From: Granulicoccus phenolivorans DSM 17626 = NBRC 107789 = JCM 15570
GTDB taxonomy: Bacteria; Actinomycetota; Actinomycetes; Propionibacteriales; Propionibacteriaceae
NCBI RefSeq assembly: GCF_000423085.1
Contig: NZ_AUHH01000010.1
Span: 1-64,000 of the forward strand
Direction: 5' to 3'
DNA length: 64,000 bases
The position numbers and the translations under genes were made by a program. Below, piece after piece: positions 15,473-23,892 of the stretch. Under the pieces are notes generated by a model. It saw only the letters and a program-made list of their open reading frames with translations, was not told the DNA's origin and ran no database searches. Every line of letters starts with the position of its first letter. Positions within the stretch are counted from its first letter, which is position 1.

Positions 15473-16317
15473 TGGCGCTGCAAGAATCCGAAATCGCCCG
15501 CGACATCCGTACGCGCGACTGGCAGATCCACTACAACGAGGTCGGCGAGGGCCACCCCGTCGTGCTCCTGCACGGCGGAGGCCCCGGCGCAACCGGCTGG
15601 AGCAACTACGCGCCCAACATCGAGGCTCTCGCCCAGCACTTCCGGGTGATCGCCCCGGATATGCCGGGTTGGGGTCAGTCCGATCCGGTGGACTTCAACA
15701 CCCTTGACCATGTCGATGTCGCGCTGCAGTTGCTCGATGCGCTGAACATCGACAAGGCAGCCTTCGTCGGCAACTCGATGGGGGGCCACACCTCCATCCG
15801 GCTGGCGGTGGAGCATCCGGACCGGGTCTCGCACCTGATCACGATGGGACCGCCGCTGCACATGGGACCGGTCATGTTCGGTCCGGGCGGTCTGACCGAG
15901 GGGCTGCAGAAGATGTACGCGGCCTACCACGACGCTTCGCCCGAAGGAATGAAGCGTCTGGTCGAGATCATGGTTCATGACAAGGAACGCTTCGCCAGCC
16001 CGGAGCTCACCGAACAGCGCTCCGCGGCGGCGCTGCGGAACCAGCGTCACCTGGACAATGTGATTGCCGCCGGCCCCAAGGCCCCGATTCCGATCTGGAT
16101 CGGCGCCGACAAGGCCAAGATCTCCGGCATCCAGGCCCCGGCCCTGCTCATGCACGGTCGCGACGACCGGGTCGTCTCCTTCGAGACCACCCTCTTCCTG
16201 GCGACCAACATCCCCGACGCGCGCGCAGTGCTGTTCAACCGATGCGGCCACTGGGCCCAGTTGGAGCACGCCGATGAATTCAATCGACTCGTGACCGATT
16301 TCATCCGGCACAACTGA
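15472..16317 (+). CDS. Meta-cleavage product C-C hydrolase, BphD/HsaD type (281 aa)
   Basis: Alpha/beta hydrolase of the MhpC/BphD group. The oxyanion motif LLHGGGPGATGWSNY is at 32-46, the nucleophile Ser102 is in GNSMGGH, the acid Asp is in HGRDDRVV (231/232) and the base His260 is in GHWAQLEH. It hydrolyses the vinylogous 1,5-diketone made by the extradiol dioxygenase. ATG overlaps the dioxygenase stop (TGATG), so the two are coupled. Later lower-pathway genes (hydratase, aldolase) are absent here, so the pathway must finish elsewhere. Confidence 0.93.
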   Translation: MALQESEIARDIRTRDWQIHYNEVGEGHPVVLLHGGGPGATGWSNYAPNIEALAQHFRVIAPDMPGWGQSDPVDFNTLDHVDVALQLLDALNIDKAAFVGNSMGGHTSIRLAVEHPDRVSHLITMGPPLHMGPVMFGPGGLTEGLQKMYAAYHDASPEGMKRLVEIMVHDKERFASPELTEQRSAAALRNQRHLDNVIAAGPKAPIPIWIGADKAKISGIQAPALLMHGRDDRVVSFETTLFLATNIPDARAVLFNRCGHWAQLEHADEFNRLVTDFIRHN

Positions 16318-16341
16318 CCACGACTGAACCGCAGAATGCGA

Positions 16342-16372
16342 GGGTGCCCGGAGACGGACTTTCCGGGCACCC
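16342..16372 (+). terminator. Stem-loop terminator after the meta-cleavage operon
   Basis: Perfect 11-bp stem GGGTGCCCGGA/TCCGGGCACCC with a 9-base loop, beginning 25 bases after the hydrolase stop. No long U-run follows. Confidence 0.7.
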
Positions 16373-16541
16373 TTCCGCTGTCGGCGGCGAGAGAAAGTGA
16401 CCCTCAAAAAGCGGTCAAAAGTTTGGTTGACCTTACTCCGGAGCAGGGCATTCAATAGAGATGCAGCCGGTAATTCGGCATGCCCCGTACTTCCAAGGAT
16501 GGCCCCCCATCGCCACGTAATTTCAGCAATCTGGAGCCAAC

Positions 16542-17006
16542 ATGCGCACCGCAATCAAAACTCTCGCCATCATCGTTGTGGCCCTCGTCGCCGTCCAGGC
16601 CTCCATGCACGCCTGGGGCTCGGCCGGCCTGGAGCAGTACCTCGCCGCCGGCGGCGTGGTCGACTTCAACTCCCCCACTCCCCTGCCGGTCGTGGAGTAC
16701 ACCGGGCTGATCATCCACGGCATGAACGGGATGTACGTGATCCCGCTCGTGGTCCTCGTGCTGACCATCGTGTCGCTGATCTCGCGGATCCGGGGCGCCG
16801 CGCCTCGCGCGTTCATCCTGCTCGGCCTGGTCGTGCTGCAGGTGACCTTCGGCCTGCTCGGTCACGTAATTACCGTGTTCGCACTGCTGCACGGCATCAA
16901 CGCCATCCTGATCGCGACGACCGCGGTCATCACCGCCCGGTGGGCCAGCAAGCCCGGCACCCAGGCCACCGCCCAGGCGCCGCAGCGCACCGCTGCCCAC
17001 GTCTGA
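16542..17006 (+). CDS. Small integral membrane protein, four TM (154 aa)
   Basis: Hydrophobic segments: TLAIIVVALVAVQASMHAW, YVIPLVVLVLTIVSLIS, AFILLGLVVLQVTFGLLG and FALLHGINAILIATTAVITA. Conserved-looking His residues (SMHAWG, IIHGMNG, GHVITV, LLHGINA) sit near the membrane, resembling DUF6220-type four-helix proteins; function is unknown. Start ATG 16542 follows a ~160-base leader. A strong hairpin follows the gene. It is upstream of the multicopper oxidase but separated from it by that terminator, so it is probably its own unit. Confidence 0.75.
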   Translation: MRTAIKTLAIIVVALVAVQASMHAWGSAGLEQYLAAGGVVDFNSPTPLPVVEYTGLIIHGMNGMYVIPLVVLVLTIVSLISRIRGAAPRAFILLGLVVLQVTFGLLGHVITVFALLHGINAILIATTAVITARWASKPGTQATAQAPQRTAAHV

Positions 17007-17025
17007 GCGCGGGGCCCGGCTGAGA

Positions 17026-17066
17026 GGGCCGGGTACGATCCACCCCCCGATCGTACCCGGCCCTTT
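17026..17066 (+). terminator. Rho-independent terminator
   Basis: 15-bp perfect stem GGGCCGGGTACGATC/GATCGTACCCGGCCC with loop CACCCCCC, followed by TTT. It ends the transcript of the four-TM protein. Confidence 0.85.
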
Positions 17067-17092
17067 CCGAGTCACTTTCCCATCGTTTCCAA

Positions 17093-17132
17093 CGAAAATC
17101 AGCCGTTTCTCTCGGGAACGCCGCTGATTTCG
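17093..17132. promoter_or_regulatory. AT-richer hairpin in the multicopper oxidase leader
   Basis: Arms CGAAAATCAGC and GCTGATTTCG (10 of 11 pairable) are separated by 19 bases. It lies about 140 bases before the oxidase start, in a 207-base leader that is poorer in GC than the surroundings. It could be an RNA hairpin or a regulator site; weak evidence. Confidence 0.3.
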
Positions 17133-17273
17133 ACGCAGGCTTTCCGAGACTATTGCAGCGTCGGCGACCGGAGTTTTCCAGCCAATCCCCGCTGCGACGA
17201 ACCCCACCTTATCGACACGCAACGGTAACGGTCGTAACCCCCGCGAATTACTCTCCCCGGACAGAGCAGAAAA

Positions 17274-18809
17274 GTGCCCGTACCTCCTGATTCCGGCCCC
17301 GCACCGAGCCCGACCTCCCCCGGCCCCCGGCCCGCCGTCCGCGTCCTGCGGAAAGCCGCCGTGATCGCGCCGATCGTGCTCGCGCTGCTGGCCGGCTGGC
17401 TCTGGTGGGACAGCCGGCTCCCGGACGCCTACGGCGTCCACGACATGGGCATCCCCGACTACGGCGGCGGTCCCCCGCTGGGCATGACGCACCAGGCAGG
17501 CCAGCACGATGCTCCTGCCGACGGCGGGCGAAGCGTCACCGACTTCATCGCCGACCCGAACCGACCCGCCGATGTGCACGTCGACCTGGTGGCCCGGTTC
17601 GGACCGGTCACCCTGGCCGACGGGACGACCGGGAACCGCTACTCGCTGAACGGTCAGACCCCCGGCCCGGAGATCCGGGCCCGGCAGGGGCAACTGATCG
17701 AGGTCGTGCTGCACAACGAGAACATCCCCACCGGCACCGTGCTGCACTGGCACGGAGTCGAGGTGCCGGCGGCCATGGACGGGGTCGCCGGGGTGACCCA
17801 GGACGCCGTCCCGCCCGGCGGAAGCTTCACCTACCGTTTCGTCGCCAACCGGGCCGGGTCCTTCTGGTACCACTCGCACCAGGTCTCCCACGAACAGGTG
17901 TCCGGTGGCCTGTTCGGAGCGCTCATCATCGAACCGGCCGACGGGCCGATCCGCGATGAGGTCGCGATGCTGCACACCTACCCGGGTACGACGCGTACCC
18001 TCAACGGGGTCGCCGGCGAGGTTTTCCGGGCTGCTGCCGTCGGCGAGGTGGTCCGCGTCCGGGTTGCGAACACCGACAGTGTGTCGACCGTCGTCTGGGT
18101 CACCGGTGGCCCTTATCAACTCGTCGCCATCGACGGCACCGACCTGGTCGGGCCGGCCGAGGTCAGCGATCGCAAGATTGCGCTGAGTGCGGCCGGACGG
18201 GTCGACCTGCTGGTCCGGATTCCCGCGGGCGGCGTACGGATCAGGGCGCCGGGGGTGGCGCTGCTGCTCGCGCCGCCGGGACAGGGCGGCCCGCCCCAGC
18301 CGGTGGCCAACGCGCCCACGAGCTACCTCGACCCGCTGAGCTACGGCAGCCCCGCCCCGGCGCCGTTCGATGTGGACCACCCCACCCGTCGCTTCGACTA
18401 CGCGATCGGCCGGTTCGTCGGCTTCCTCAACGGGGTCCCGGGCATCTGGTGGACCATCAACGGGAAGATGGGCCGCCACGTGCCGATGTACGTCGTCGCC
18501 GAGGGGGACATCGTCCGGATGCGGATCGACAACACCAGCGGCGACGTGCACCCGATGCACCTGCACGGCCATCGCCTGCTGGTGCTGTCCCGCAACGGCG
18601 TACCGTCCACCGGGTCGCCGTGGTGGGTCGACTCACTCGACGTGCTGAACGGGGAGCACTACGAGGTCGCCTTCGTGGCCGACAACCCCGGGGTGTGGAT
18701 GGACCACTGCCACAATCTGCCGCATGCCTCCGAGGGGCTGATGACCCATCTGTCCTATGCCGGCGTCGACACGCCCTACCGGATGGGCCCCTACAACCAC
18801 CCGGAATAG
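17274..18809 (+). CDS. Multicopper oxidase, membrane-anchored (511 aa)
   Basis: N-terminal hydrophobic anchor at ~28-45 (AAVIAPIVLALLAGWLWW). Cupredoxin domain 1 carries HWHG (158-161) and HSH (200-202). Domain 3 carries HPMHLHGH (426-433) and HCHNLPHASEGLM (478-490), supplying the trinuclear cluster and the type-1 copper ligands Cys479, His484 and Met490. The Met axial ligand and the MHLHG motif resemble the copper-resistance/laccase-like group. It probably oxidises Cu(I) or phenolic compounds outside the membrane. GTG 17274 is the chosen start. It is convergent with the MetX-like gene, whose stop lies 4 bases away. Confidence 0.93.
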   Translation: MPVPPDSGPAPSPTSPGPRPAVRVLRKAAVIAPIVLALLAGWLWWDSRLPDAYGVHDMGIPDYGGGPPLGMTHQAGQHDAPADGGRSVTDFIADPNRPADVHVDLVARFGPVTLADGTTGNRYSLNGQTPGPEIRARQGQLIEVVLHNENIPTGTVLHWHGVEVPAAMDGVAGVTQDAVPPGGSFTYRFVANRAGSFWYHSHQVSHEQVSGGLFGALIIEPADGPIRDEVAMLHTYPGTTRTLNGVAGEVFRAAAVGEVVRVRVANTDSVSTVVWVTGGPYQLVAIDGTDLVGPAEVSDRKIALSAAGRVDLLVRIPAGGVRIRAPGVALLLAPPGQGGPPQPVANAPTSYLDPLSYGSPAPAPFDVDHPTRRFDYAIGRFVGFLNGVPGIWWTINGKMGRHVPMYVVAEGDIVRMRIDNTSGDVHPMHLHGHRLLVLSRNGVPSTGSPWWVDSLDVLNGEHYEVAFVADNPGVWMDHCHNLPHASEGLMTHLSYAGVDTPYRMGPYNHPE

Positions 18810-18813
18810 CGGC

Positions 18814-19893
18814 TCACACCGACGTGGCCAGCAGCTCCCGCAGATGCCCGTCGACCTCGTCGAGGTAACTCTGCTCGAAACCGAACAGACCCAGGTGACC
18901 AGCGATCGAATGCACCGGACGGAACTCCGACCCGGGCGTCAGCTCCTGCTGCTCCTGACAGTCCCGCGGCGGAAAGAACATGTCCGAGTCGATCGGCATC
19001 ACGAACATTTTCGCCGTGACCCGCCCCAGCGCTGCCGCCAGATCGCCGCCGGCGTTGCGGGCGACATCGCCGCGCTGCCACTTCCAGCCCTGGACCAGCA
19101 GCGAGTTGGGGTCCATCGCGCCGAAGACGACCTGCAGGAACCGCTCCTGGAATTCTTCGAAGTTGTCCCAGCCCTGTCCCTCGACCAACGGCGGTATGCC
19201 GCGCCAGAACTCGGTCTTCCAGAACTCGGTGGTCAGGCCCATCACCGCCCAGATGTCGGCGTGCCGGGCCAGCCCGTCGCGGACGTCGGTGTTCGCGGCG
19301 TACTCCCCGCCGTTGAAACCCGGGTCGCTGGTGATCGCATCGAGCAGCGTCCGGGTGAACAGGAAGTCGTGCGGAGTGTTCTGGGCCGTCCCCGCGATCG
19401 GCGCGGCCCGCAGCACCTTGTCGGGGAACCGGACCGCCCATTCCCAGGTCTGCTGGGCCCCCATCGAGCCCCCGACCACCAGGGCCAGCCGCTCGATGCC
19501 GAAGTGCTCGCGCAGCAGGATCTCCTGGGCCCGGACATCGTCACCGATCCGGACGTTCGGAAACTTCGACATCGCGATCGACGGGTCATCGGTGTTGTGC
19601 GGGGAGGTGGACAGGCCGTTGCCGATCTGGTTCACCACCACGATGAAATACTTGGCCGGATCCAGCGCCCGACCCTCGCCGAGGTACATCTGCCACCAGG
19701 TGGCGTGCGTGCCGGAGAACCAGGTCGGGATCAGGATCGCATTCGATTTCTCGGCGTTCAGTTCCCCGTAGGTGGCAACCGCCAGGTGGAGGTCGGCGAG
19801 GACGCCGCCCTCCTCCAGCTCGAAGCGGCCGATCGAGATCATCTCGTAGGGACCCTGCGCCTCGGGAGAGTAGAACGGATTCTGGATGGCCAT
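18814..19893 (-). CDS. MetX-like alpha/beta hydrolase (359 aa)
   Basis: Resembles the homoserine O-acetyltransferase fold: LHLAVATYGELNAEKSNAIL near the N-terminus, nucleophile Ser143 in VGGSMGAQQTWEW, Asp in PIDSDMFFPP and catalytic His in IAGHLGLFGF. True MetX proteins usually carry NxxLGGxxGSTGP and HALTGDSH motifs. Here these read NQIGNGLSTSPHNT and TWFSGTHATWW, so substrate specificity differs; such MetX-like paralogues occur widely and have no settled function. RBS AAAGGAG precedes ATG 19893. Monocistronic. Confidence 0.8.
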   Translation of the reverse strand: MAIQNPFYSPEAQGPYEMISIGRFELEEGGVLADLHLAVATYGELNAEKSNAILIPTWFSGTHATWWQMYLGEGRALDPAKYFIVVVNQIGNGLSTSPHNTDDPSIAMSKFPNVRIGDDVRAQEILLREHFGIERLALVVGGSMGAQQTWEWAVRFPDKVLRAAPIAGTAQNTPHDFLFTRTLLDAITSDPGFNGGEYAANTDVRDGLARHADIWAVMGLTTEFWKTEFWRGIPPLVEGQGWDNFEEFQERFLQVVFGAMDPNSLLVQGWKWQRGDVARNAGGDLAAALGRVTAKMFVMPIDSDMFFPPRDCQEQQELTPGSEFRPVHSIAGHLGLFGFEQSYLDEVDGHLRELLATSV

Positions 19894-19962
19894 GAGTGCT
19901 CCTTTGCACGGTCCGATGGCCAGAGTCTAGGTCGTCCACTCTCCCGCGGGCACGGCCCCCGG

Positions 19963-20625
19963 TCAGTCCTGGTCGTACAGCTTCATCGCCAGGTTGCCGT
20001 GGGTGTGCGCGGCGCCGGCGCGCAGGGCCGCGGCGACGGCGACGGCGCGGGCCACCTCGCCCTGGCTGGCGCCCTCCTTCTTGGCACCCTTCACATGGGC
20101 GTCCATGCAGTAGGGGCACTGGGTGGTCGCGGCAACAGCGACAGCAATGAGCTGGCGGGTCTTGGCCGACATCACGTCGTCACCGGTGAACACGGCCTTG
20201 TCGAAGGCGTTGAAGGCCTCGACGGCACCGCCGGCGTTCTGGCGCAGGGCCCGGGCGTACTTGACGTCGGTGGGGCTGGTGTATTCGGTGTTCTCATCGC
20301 CCAGCTCGTACAGCTTCATCGCCAGCCAGCCGTGGGTGATCGCACCGCCGGCGCGGATGCCCGCCGCGACCGCGATCGCCCGGGCCACCTCTTCCTGGCT
20401 CGCGCCCTCCTTCTTGGCGGCCTTCACGTGCGCGTCCATGCAGTAGGGGCACTGGGTGGTCGCGGCGACGGCGATCGACATGACCTGCTTGTCCTTGACC
20501 GACATCACCTCATCGGCGGGGTCGAAGACCGCGGCGCTGAGATCGCGGTAGCCCTGCACCCCGGCGGGGTAGGCGTGGCGCTGCTCGACGACGAACTTGA
20601 AATCGGAGGGTTCGTGATAGTGCAT
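19963..20625 (-). CDS. Tandem carboxymuconolactone decarboxylase/AhpD-like protein (220 aa)
   Basis: Two nearly identical CMD domains in one chain. Each has the redox motif CPYCMDAH (Cys59/62 and Cys170/173, CxxC-x3-His as in AhpD) followed by VKxAKKEGASQxEVARA. The halves are also very similar in DNA, pointing to a recent internal duplication. AhpD-type CxxC suggests a thiol peroxidase/antioxidant role rather than lactone decarboxylation. ATG 20625 was chosen because MHYHEPSDFKF begins the domain. It is divergent from the isochorismatase-like gene, with 80 bases between. Confidence 0.88.
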   Translation of the reverse strand: MHYHEPSDFKFVVEQRHAYPAGVQGYRDLSAAVFDPADEVMSVKDKQVMSIAVAATTQCPYCMDAHVKAAKKEGASQEEVARAIAVAAGIRAGGAITHGWLAMKLYELGDENTEYTSPTDVKYARALRQNAGGAVEAFNAFDKAVFTGDDVMSAKTRQLIAVAVAATTQCPYCMDAHVKGAKKEGASQGEVARAVAVAAALRAGAAHTHGNLAMKLYDQD

Positions 20626-20705
20626 GAGGACTCCTGATTGTGGGGACGAGGCCACACGGTACGCCCCGCCCCAACCCCTGCACGTGGGCGGGGCATACTG
20701 GCGCC

Positions 20706-21302
20706 ATGAGCCTGGATGCCGGCAAGACCGCCCTGCTGATCGTTCATCTGCAGCACGACATCGTCGCGGACGGGTCACCGTTCGGGGTGCTGTTCCACCC
20801 CGAGTACGCCGCGCGCCACGTTGCCGAGCAGGTCAATCGGGCCGCGACCGCGCTGCGCGATCGCGGCGGCTCGGTGATTGCGCTGCGGATCGCGTTCCGG
20901 CCCGGGTACGGCGATCTGATCCCGAGCATCCCGTTGCTGGCAATGGCGCAGCAGGCCGAGGCTCTGGTGGACGGCACCCCGGGGGCGGAGTTGGTGCCGG
21001 AGTTGACCCGCGACAAGCAGGATGCGGTGGTGACCCATCAGCGGCCAGGCCCCTTCACCGGGTCCGAACTGAATGAGCTGCTGCAGCAGCGGGGAATCGA
21101 GGACGTCGTGGTCTGTGGGGTCGCGACCAACGCGTCGGTCGAGGCGGCAGTACGCCAGGCCTCGGACCTCGGCTACCGCACTGTCGTGCTCTCGGATGCG
21201 ACCTCCGCGGGTGACACCGCCGCCCATGAAGCGTCGCTGGCCTCCCAGGGACTGTTCGCCCGGGTGATCACGGTGGCGGAGTTCACCGGCGAGTTCGCCT
21301 GA
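20706..21302 (+). CDS. Isochorismatase-like hydrolase without the catalytic Cys (198 aa)
   Basis: Isochorismatase fold: strand 1 TALLIVHLQHDIV supplies the conserved Asp, and the core motif reads VVVCGVATNASVEAAVRQASDLGY. In nicotinamidase-type members the segment is ATxxCV with a nucleophilic Cys and an upstream Lys. Here Ser replaces that Cys and the Lys site reads THQRPGPF. True isochorismatases (EntB, PhzD) also lack the Cys, so it may hydrolyse vinyl ethers or be inactive as an amidase. Substrate unknown. Confidence 0.85.
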   Translation: MSLDAGKTALLIVHLQHDIVADGSPFGVLFHPEYAARHVAEQVNRAATALRDRGGSVIALRIAFRPGYGDLIPSIPLLAMAQQAEALVDGTPGAELVPELTRDKQDAVVTHQRPGPFTGSELNELLQQRGIEDVVVCGVATNASVEAAVRQASDLGYRTVVLSDATSAGDTAAHEASLASQGLFARVITVAEFTGEFA

Positions 21303-21349
21303 GTCGGCCCGTCGGACCTGGGCCGGGAACCGGCACCACGCCCGAAACG

Positions 21350-21386
21350 CCACCATCCGCCGGCCCCGGGGGACGGCGGATGGTGG
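21350..21386. terminator. Bidirectional terminator
   Basis: 13-bp perfect stem CCACCATCCGCCG/CGGCGGATGGTGG with an 11-base loop, located between the convergent isochorismatase-like and proline-rich membrane protein genes. Confidence 0.8.
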
Positions 21387-21396
21387 GCGCTGGAAA

Positions 21397-21786
21397 TCAG
21401 TTGCAGGTGTAGGTGACGCCACCGACGACGTGGGTGCCGGGACCGAGTTCGGCGCACTTGGCCGCAATGCCGCCGAGGCTCACTCCCATGACGATGCCGC
21501 CGATGATCTGGCCGAGCAGAAACACGGCTCCGATGATGATGCCCACGGTGGCCAGGGTGTTCTTGAAGCCCGCGGCCTTCGATTTGCCGCGCGCGATGAT
21601 GCTGACGATCAGGCCGACCAGCGGAATCACGATGGCCAGGATCAGGCCGACCAGGCCCATCGTCTTTCCGGGGTCCTCCCGCGGAACCGATCCCGGGTAT
21701 CCCTGACCGGGGTAGCCCTGCGGGCCCGGCCCGCCGGGCGGCGGAGGCGGCGTTCCGCCCGGTGGCGGTGGTGGGTACTGGCTCAT
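21397..21786 (-). CDS. Proline-rich two-TM membrane protein, DUF4190-like (129 aa)
   Basis: A cytosolic N-terminus rich in Pro, Gly and Tyr (PPPPPGGTPPPPPGG, GYPGQGYPG) is followed by two hydrophobic helices (GLVGLILAIVIPLVGLIVSII and TLATVGIIIGAVFLLGQIIG) and a short tail with two Cys (AKCAELG...YTCN) that could pair outside the cell. This architecture is common in actinobacterial proteins annotated DUF4190/DUF4352-like; function unknown. Start ATG 21786 with GGAGG upstream. Confidence 0.75.
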   Translation of the reverse strand: MSQYPPPPPGGTPPPPPGGPGPQGYPGQGYPGSVPREDPGKTMGLVGLILAIVIPLVGLIVSIIARGKSKAAGFKNTLATVGIIIGAVFLLGQIIGGIVMGVSLGGIAAKCAELGPGTHVVGGVTYTCN

Positions 21787-21876
21787 CCTGCTGCCTCCTC
21801 GACTGGTCTGCCCACAGCTTAGTGGGCAGCCCCTGGGGCCGAGTCGGGGGTACCCGTGGTGGGTGCCGGACCCGGT

Positions 21877-22179
21877 TCAGCCGGCCCTCTGCAGCGGGAT
21901 CCCCATCGCTTCGGCGAGTTGGGAGATCCCGGCCGCGAGCTCCTCATCCCGTGCGGTCAGGTGCCCCACATCGTGACTGATGGTGCGCACCGTCACCCGT
22001 GGATAGGTCAGCTCCACGTCGGGGTGGTGATTGAGATCATCGGCCAACTGCGCCATCCGCGACACGAACTCGGCCCCGGCCCGGAAGTTGCCGGTGGCGT
22101 ACACGGCCACCAGTTTCCCGTCCTCGACCCGCCATTCGGGATGGCCCTGCACGAACTGTCCACTCGCATCTTCAACCAT
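21877..22179 (-). CDS. Pterin-4a-carbinolamine dehydratase family protein (100 aa)
   Basis: PCD/DCoH fold. The diagnostic active-site motif DDLNHHPDVEL ([DE]xxxHHPD) and the paired strand YPRVTVRTISHDVGHLT are present, with the N-terminal WRVEDGKLVAVYATGNF. The enzyme dehydrates 4a-hydroxytetrahydrobiopterin; in bacteria lacking aromatic hydroxylases, homologues may have other roles. The ATG at 22179 gives the normal ~100-residue length. Confidence 0.88.
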   Translation of the reverse strand: MVEDASGQFVQGHPEWRVEDGKLVAVYATGNFRAGAEFVSRMAQLADDLNHHPDVELTYPRVTVRTISHDVGHLTARDEELAAGISQLAEAMGIPLQRAG

Positions 22180-22299
22180 GTCCTCAGCATGGCACTCGAC
22201 GCGGGGGTTTGATCGGCCAACTGACAGGGAGACGACGCCAGTTTCGTAATCAGCCCCATTTCTCGGCGCCTGGGCCACGTCGGACCGCGGCGAGCCGGC

Positions 22300-22605
22300 T
22301 CAGCCCAACGGCCCTCGGGTGGTGGCGGTCAGGGACTCGTTCACGTCGAAGAACAGCGCCCGGATGCCACTCACGCCGAAGCCCTGGAGTCGTCGGGTGT
22401 GCATGTCCGCGTAGGCGTGGGCGCTCGCGGCATCCTCGAACAGGTAGATCCCGCCCGCCATCCCCTGCTCGGCATTCTCGGTCCAGATTTTCCACCGCAG
22501 CCCGGGCTGAGCAGCGATGTCCTGCGCGAGGTCGGCGTAGGCGGCGGCCATCTCCTCTCCCCAGGGACCGCGGGACGGGAAGTCGAGCTGCACCAGGGTT
22601 GCCAT
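22300..22605 (-). CDS. YdhR-type putative monooxygenase (101 aa)
   Basis: Dimeric alpha-beta barrel of the YdhR family: VQLDFPSRGPWGEEMAAAY, QPGLRWKIWTENAEQGMAGG, YLFEDAASAHAYADMHTRRL and IRALFFDVNESL match the family layout. The family has proposed monooxygenase or heme-handling roles. ATG 22605 has a strong GAGGAG seven bases upstream. The frame is open upstream into a decayed serine hydrolase, but the RBS supports independent initiation. Confidence 0.82.
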   Translation of the reverse strand: MATLVQLDFPSRGPWGEEMAAAYADLAQDIAAQPGLRWKIWTENAEQGMAGGIYLFEDAASAHAYADMHTRRLQGFGVSGIRALFFDVNESLTATTRGPLG

Positions 22606-23811
22606 GGCTGCCTCCTCAGGGATCTGCTGCTCCATTGTCGCCCCGGCGGTGGCACGCCCGCCACCGTGGCCGGGTCGGTGAGGGGAGGATCCGGTCAGGC
22701 GGACGCTCCCTCGGATCCAGTCCCAGGGCGCGGCGAGCCACAACAGCCCCACCCCGGCCAGGGCAAAACTGAGCCGCGCCAGCAGCCCGAGCCGGTTCCG
22801 CCCGCGAAACGCACCCACCAGCAGGACGAGTACCGCGAGCACCCCCACCAGCGAGTGCGCCCCGGACTCGATCCGCTGCACCCACACCGGCGCCCCCTCG
22901 CCGGGGTACCCGAGCAGGGCCAGGCCCGCCCTGGTGACACTGCTGTTGGAGTTGCTCAGCACGATCACCGCTTGCTGGTTCCTGGGGTCGAGAGCGAGCA
23001 GGGTCCGCGTGCCGCCGGTCCCGCCGTCGTGCCAGGCGACTTGGTCCCCCGGCGGACCGGTGAGCACCCACGCCAGGCCCATCTGGGAGTCCGGTATCGC
23101 CGGGGTCGGCACCCGCGGCTCGAGGGCCGCCATCCCGGGGGCGGTCCCGGCCAGCAGCGCCCGGGCGTACGTGGTGAGGTCGTCGGCGGTCGTGGTGACC
23201 CCGAGCCCGGCCGGGGCGTACCCACCGCCGGTCCACGGCTCGACGGCGCGGCCCCCGGCTCTGTGGGGCTGCGCCAGGTCGGGGTGCGGCTGCCCGGCCG
23301 GGGCGACGAAGGTGTCGGTCATCCCAGCGGCAGCAGCAGCCGCTGGGTGACCAGAGTCGTCCAGTCCGGGGCGTTCGCCGCGCGCGCGAGGGCAAACCCG
23401 AGCAGCGACATGCCCAGGTTGGAGTACGCCCACTCCCCCCGTCCGGTCAACGACACCCGGCGGGTCTGTTCGATCACCGCGGCGGACTCTGCTTCGGTGT
23501 AGATGCCCAGGGCCTGCCCACTGAGGCTCTGGGCGAGCAGGGCGGCGTCGATCGGCTTCGCGAGCTCGGGCAATCCGGACGTGTGCGTGGCCAGTTCCAG
23601 CAGCGTCACGCCACCGGCCTCGGTACCGGCCAGTTCGGGAAGGTAGCTGTCGAGGCGCCCGTCGAGGCTCACTTCACCGCGGTTCACCGCGTCGGCCAAC
23701 AGGTGCCCGGTGAAGGCCGAGCAGCAGCGGCCGCGGACCCACCAGCAGGGCGAGCAGCGTACCGATCAGGCCGAGCAGCAGCAGTACGCCCAATCTCGAC
23801 CGGAGAGACAC
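22606..23811 (-). pseudogene. Serine hydrolase (class C beta-lactamase-like), decayed
   Basis: A GTG at 23811 starts a signal-peptide-like segment (LGVLLLLGLIGTLLALLVG). Then, after a frame change, comes AFTGHLLADAVNRGEVSLDG, which normally follows the SxxK motif: SxxK and the ~60-80 residues before it are missing. The middle part keeps YSNLGMS (the YxN motif, residues of the beta-lactamase fold), but near 23320 the frame shifts again into GMTDTFVAP... and the HDGGTGGTRT region (HxG motif). The C-terminal TM segments (VGVLAVLVLLVGAF and LSFALAGVGLLWLAAPW) have no stop before the YdhR gene. It cannot be a working hydrolase. Confidence 0.85.
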
Positions 23812-23892
23812 CGCTGAACCGAGCTGGGCCGTGCCCTCAGCCCAATCGGGCTGCTCTCGGCCGGCAGGCGAAGGGCGCCCGGGTGAGTAACC

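Noticed and set aside
16452-18572. A 706-codon open frame on the minus strand opposite the multicopper oxidase and four-TM protein genes
   Set aside because: Antisense shadow in GC-rich DNA: low-complexity Arg/Gly/Asp/Val composition, no domain, and it covers two well-supported plus-strand genes and a terminator.
22300-23433. A single fused membrane hydrolase-YdhR protein
   Set aside because: The upstream hydrolase has lost SxxK and is frameshifted, and YdhR has its own strong ribosome-binding site, so a designed fusion is unlikely.
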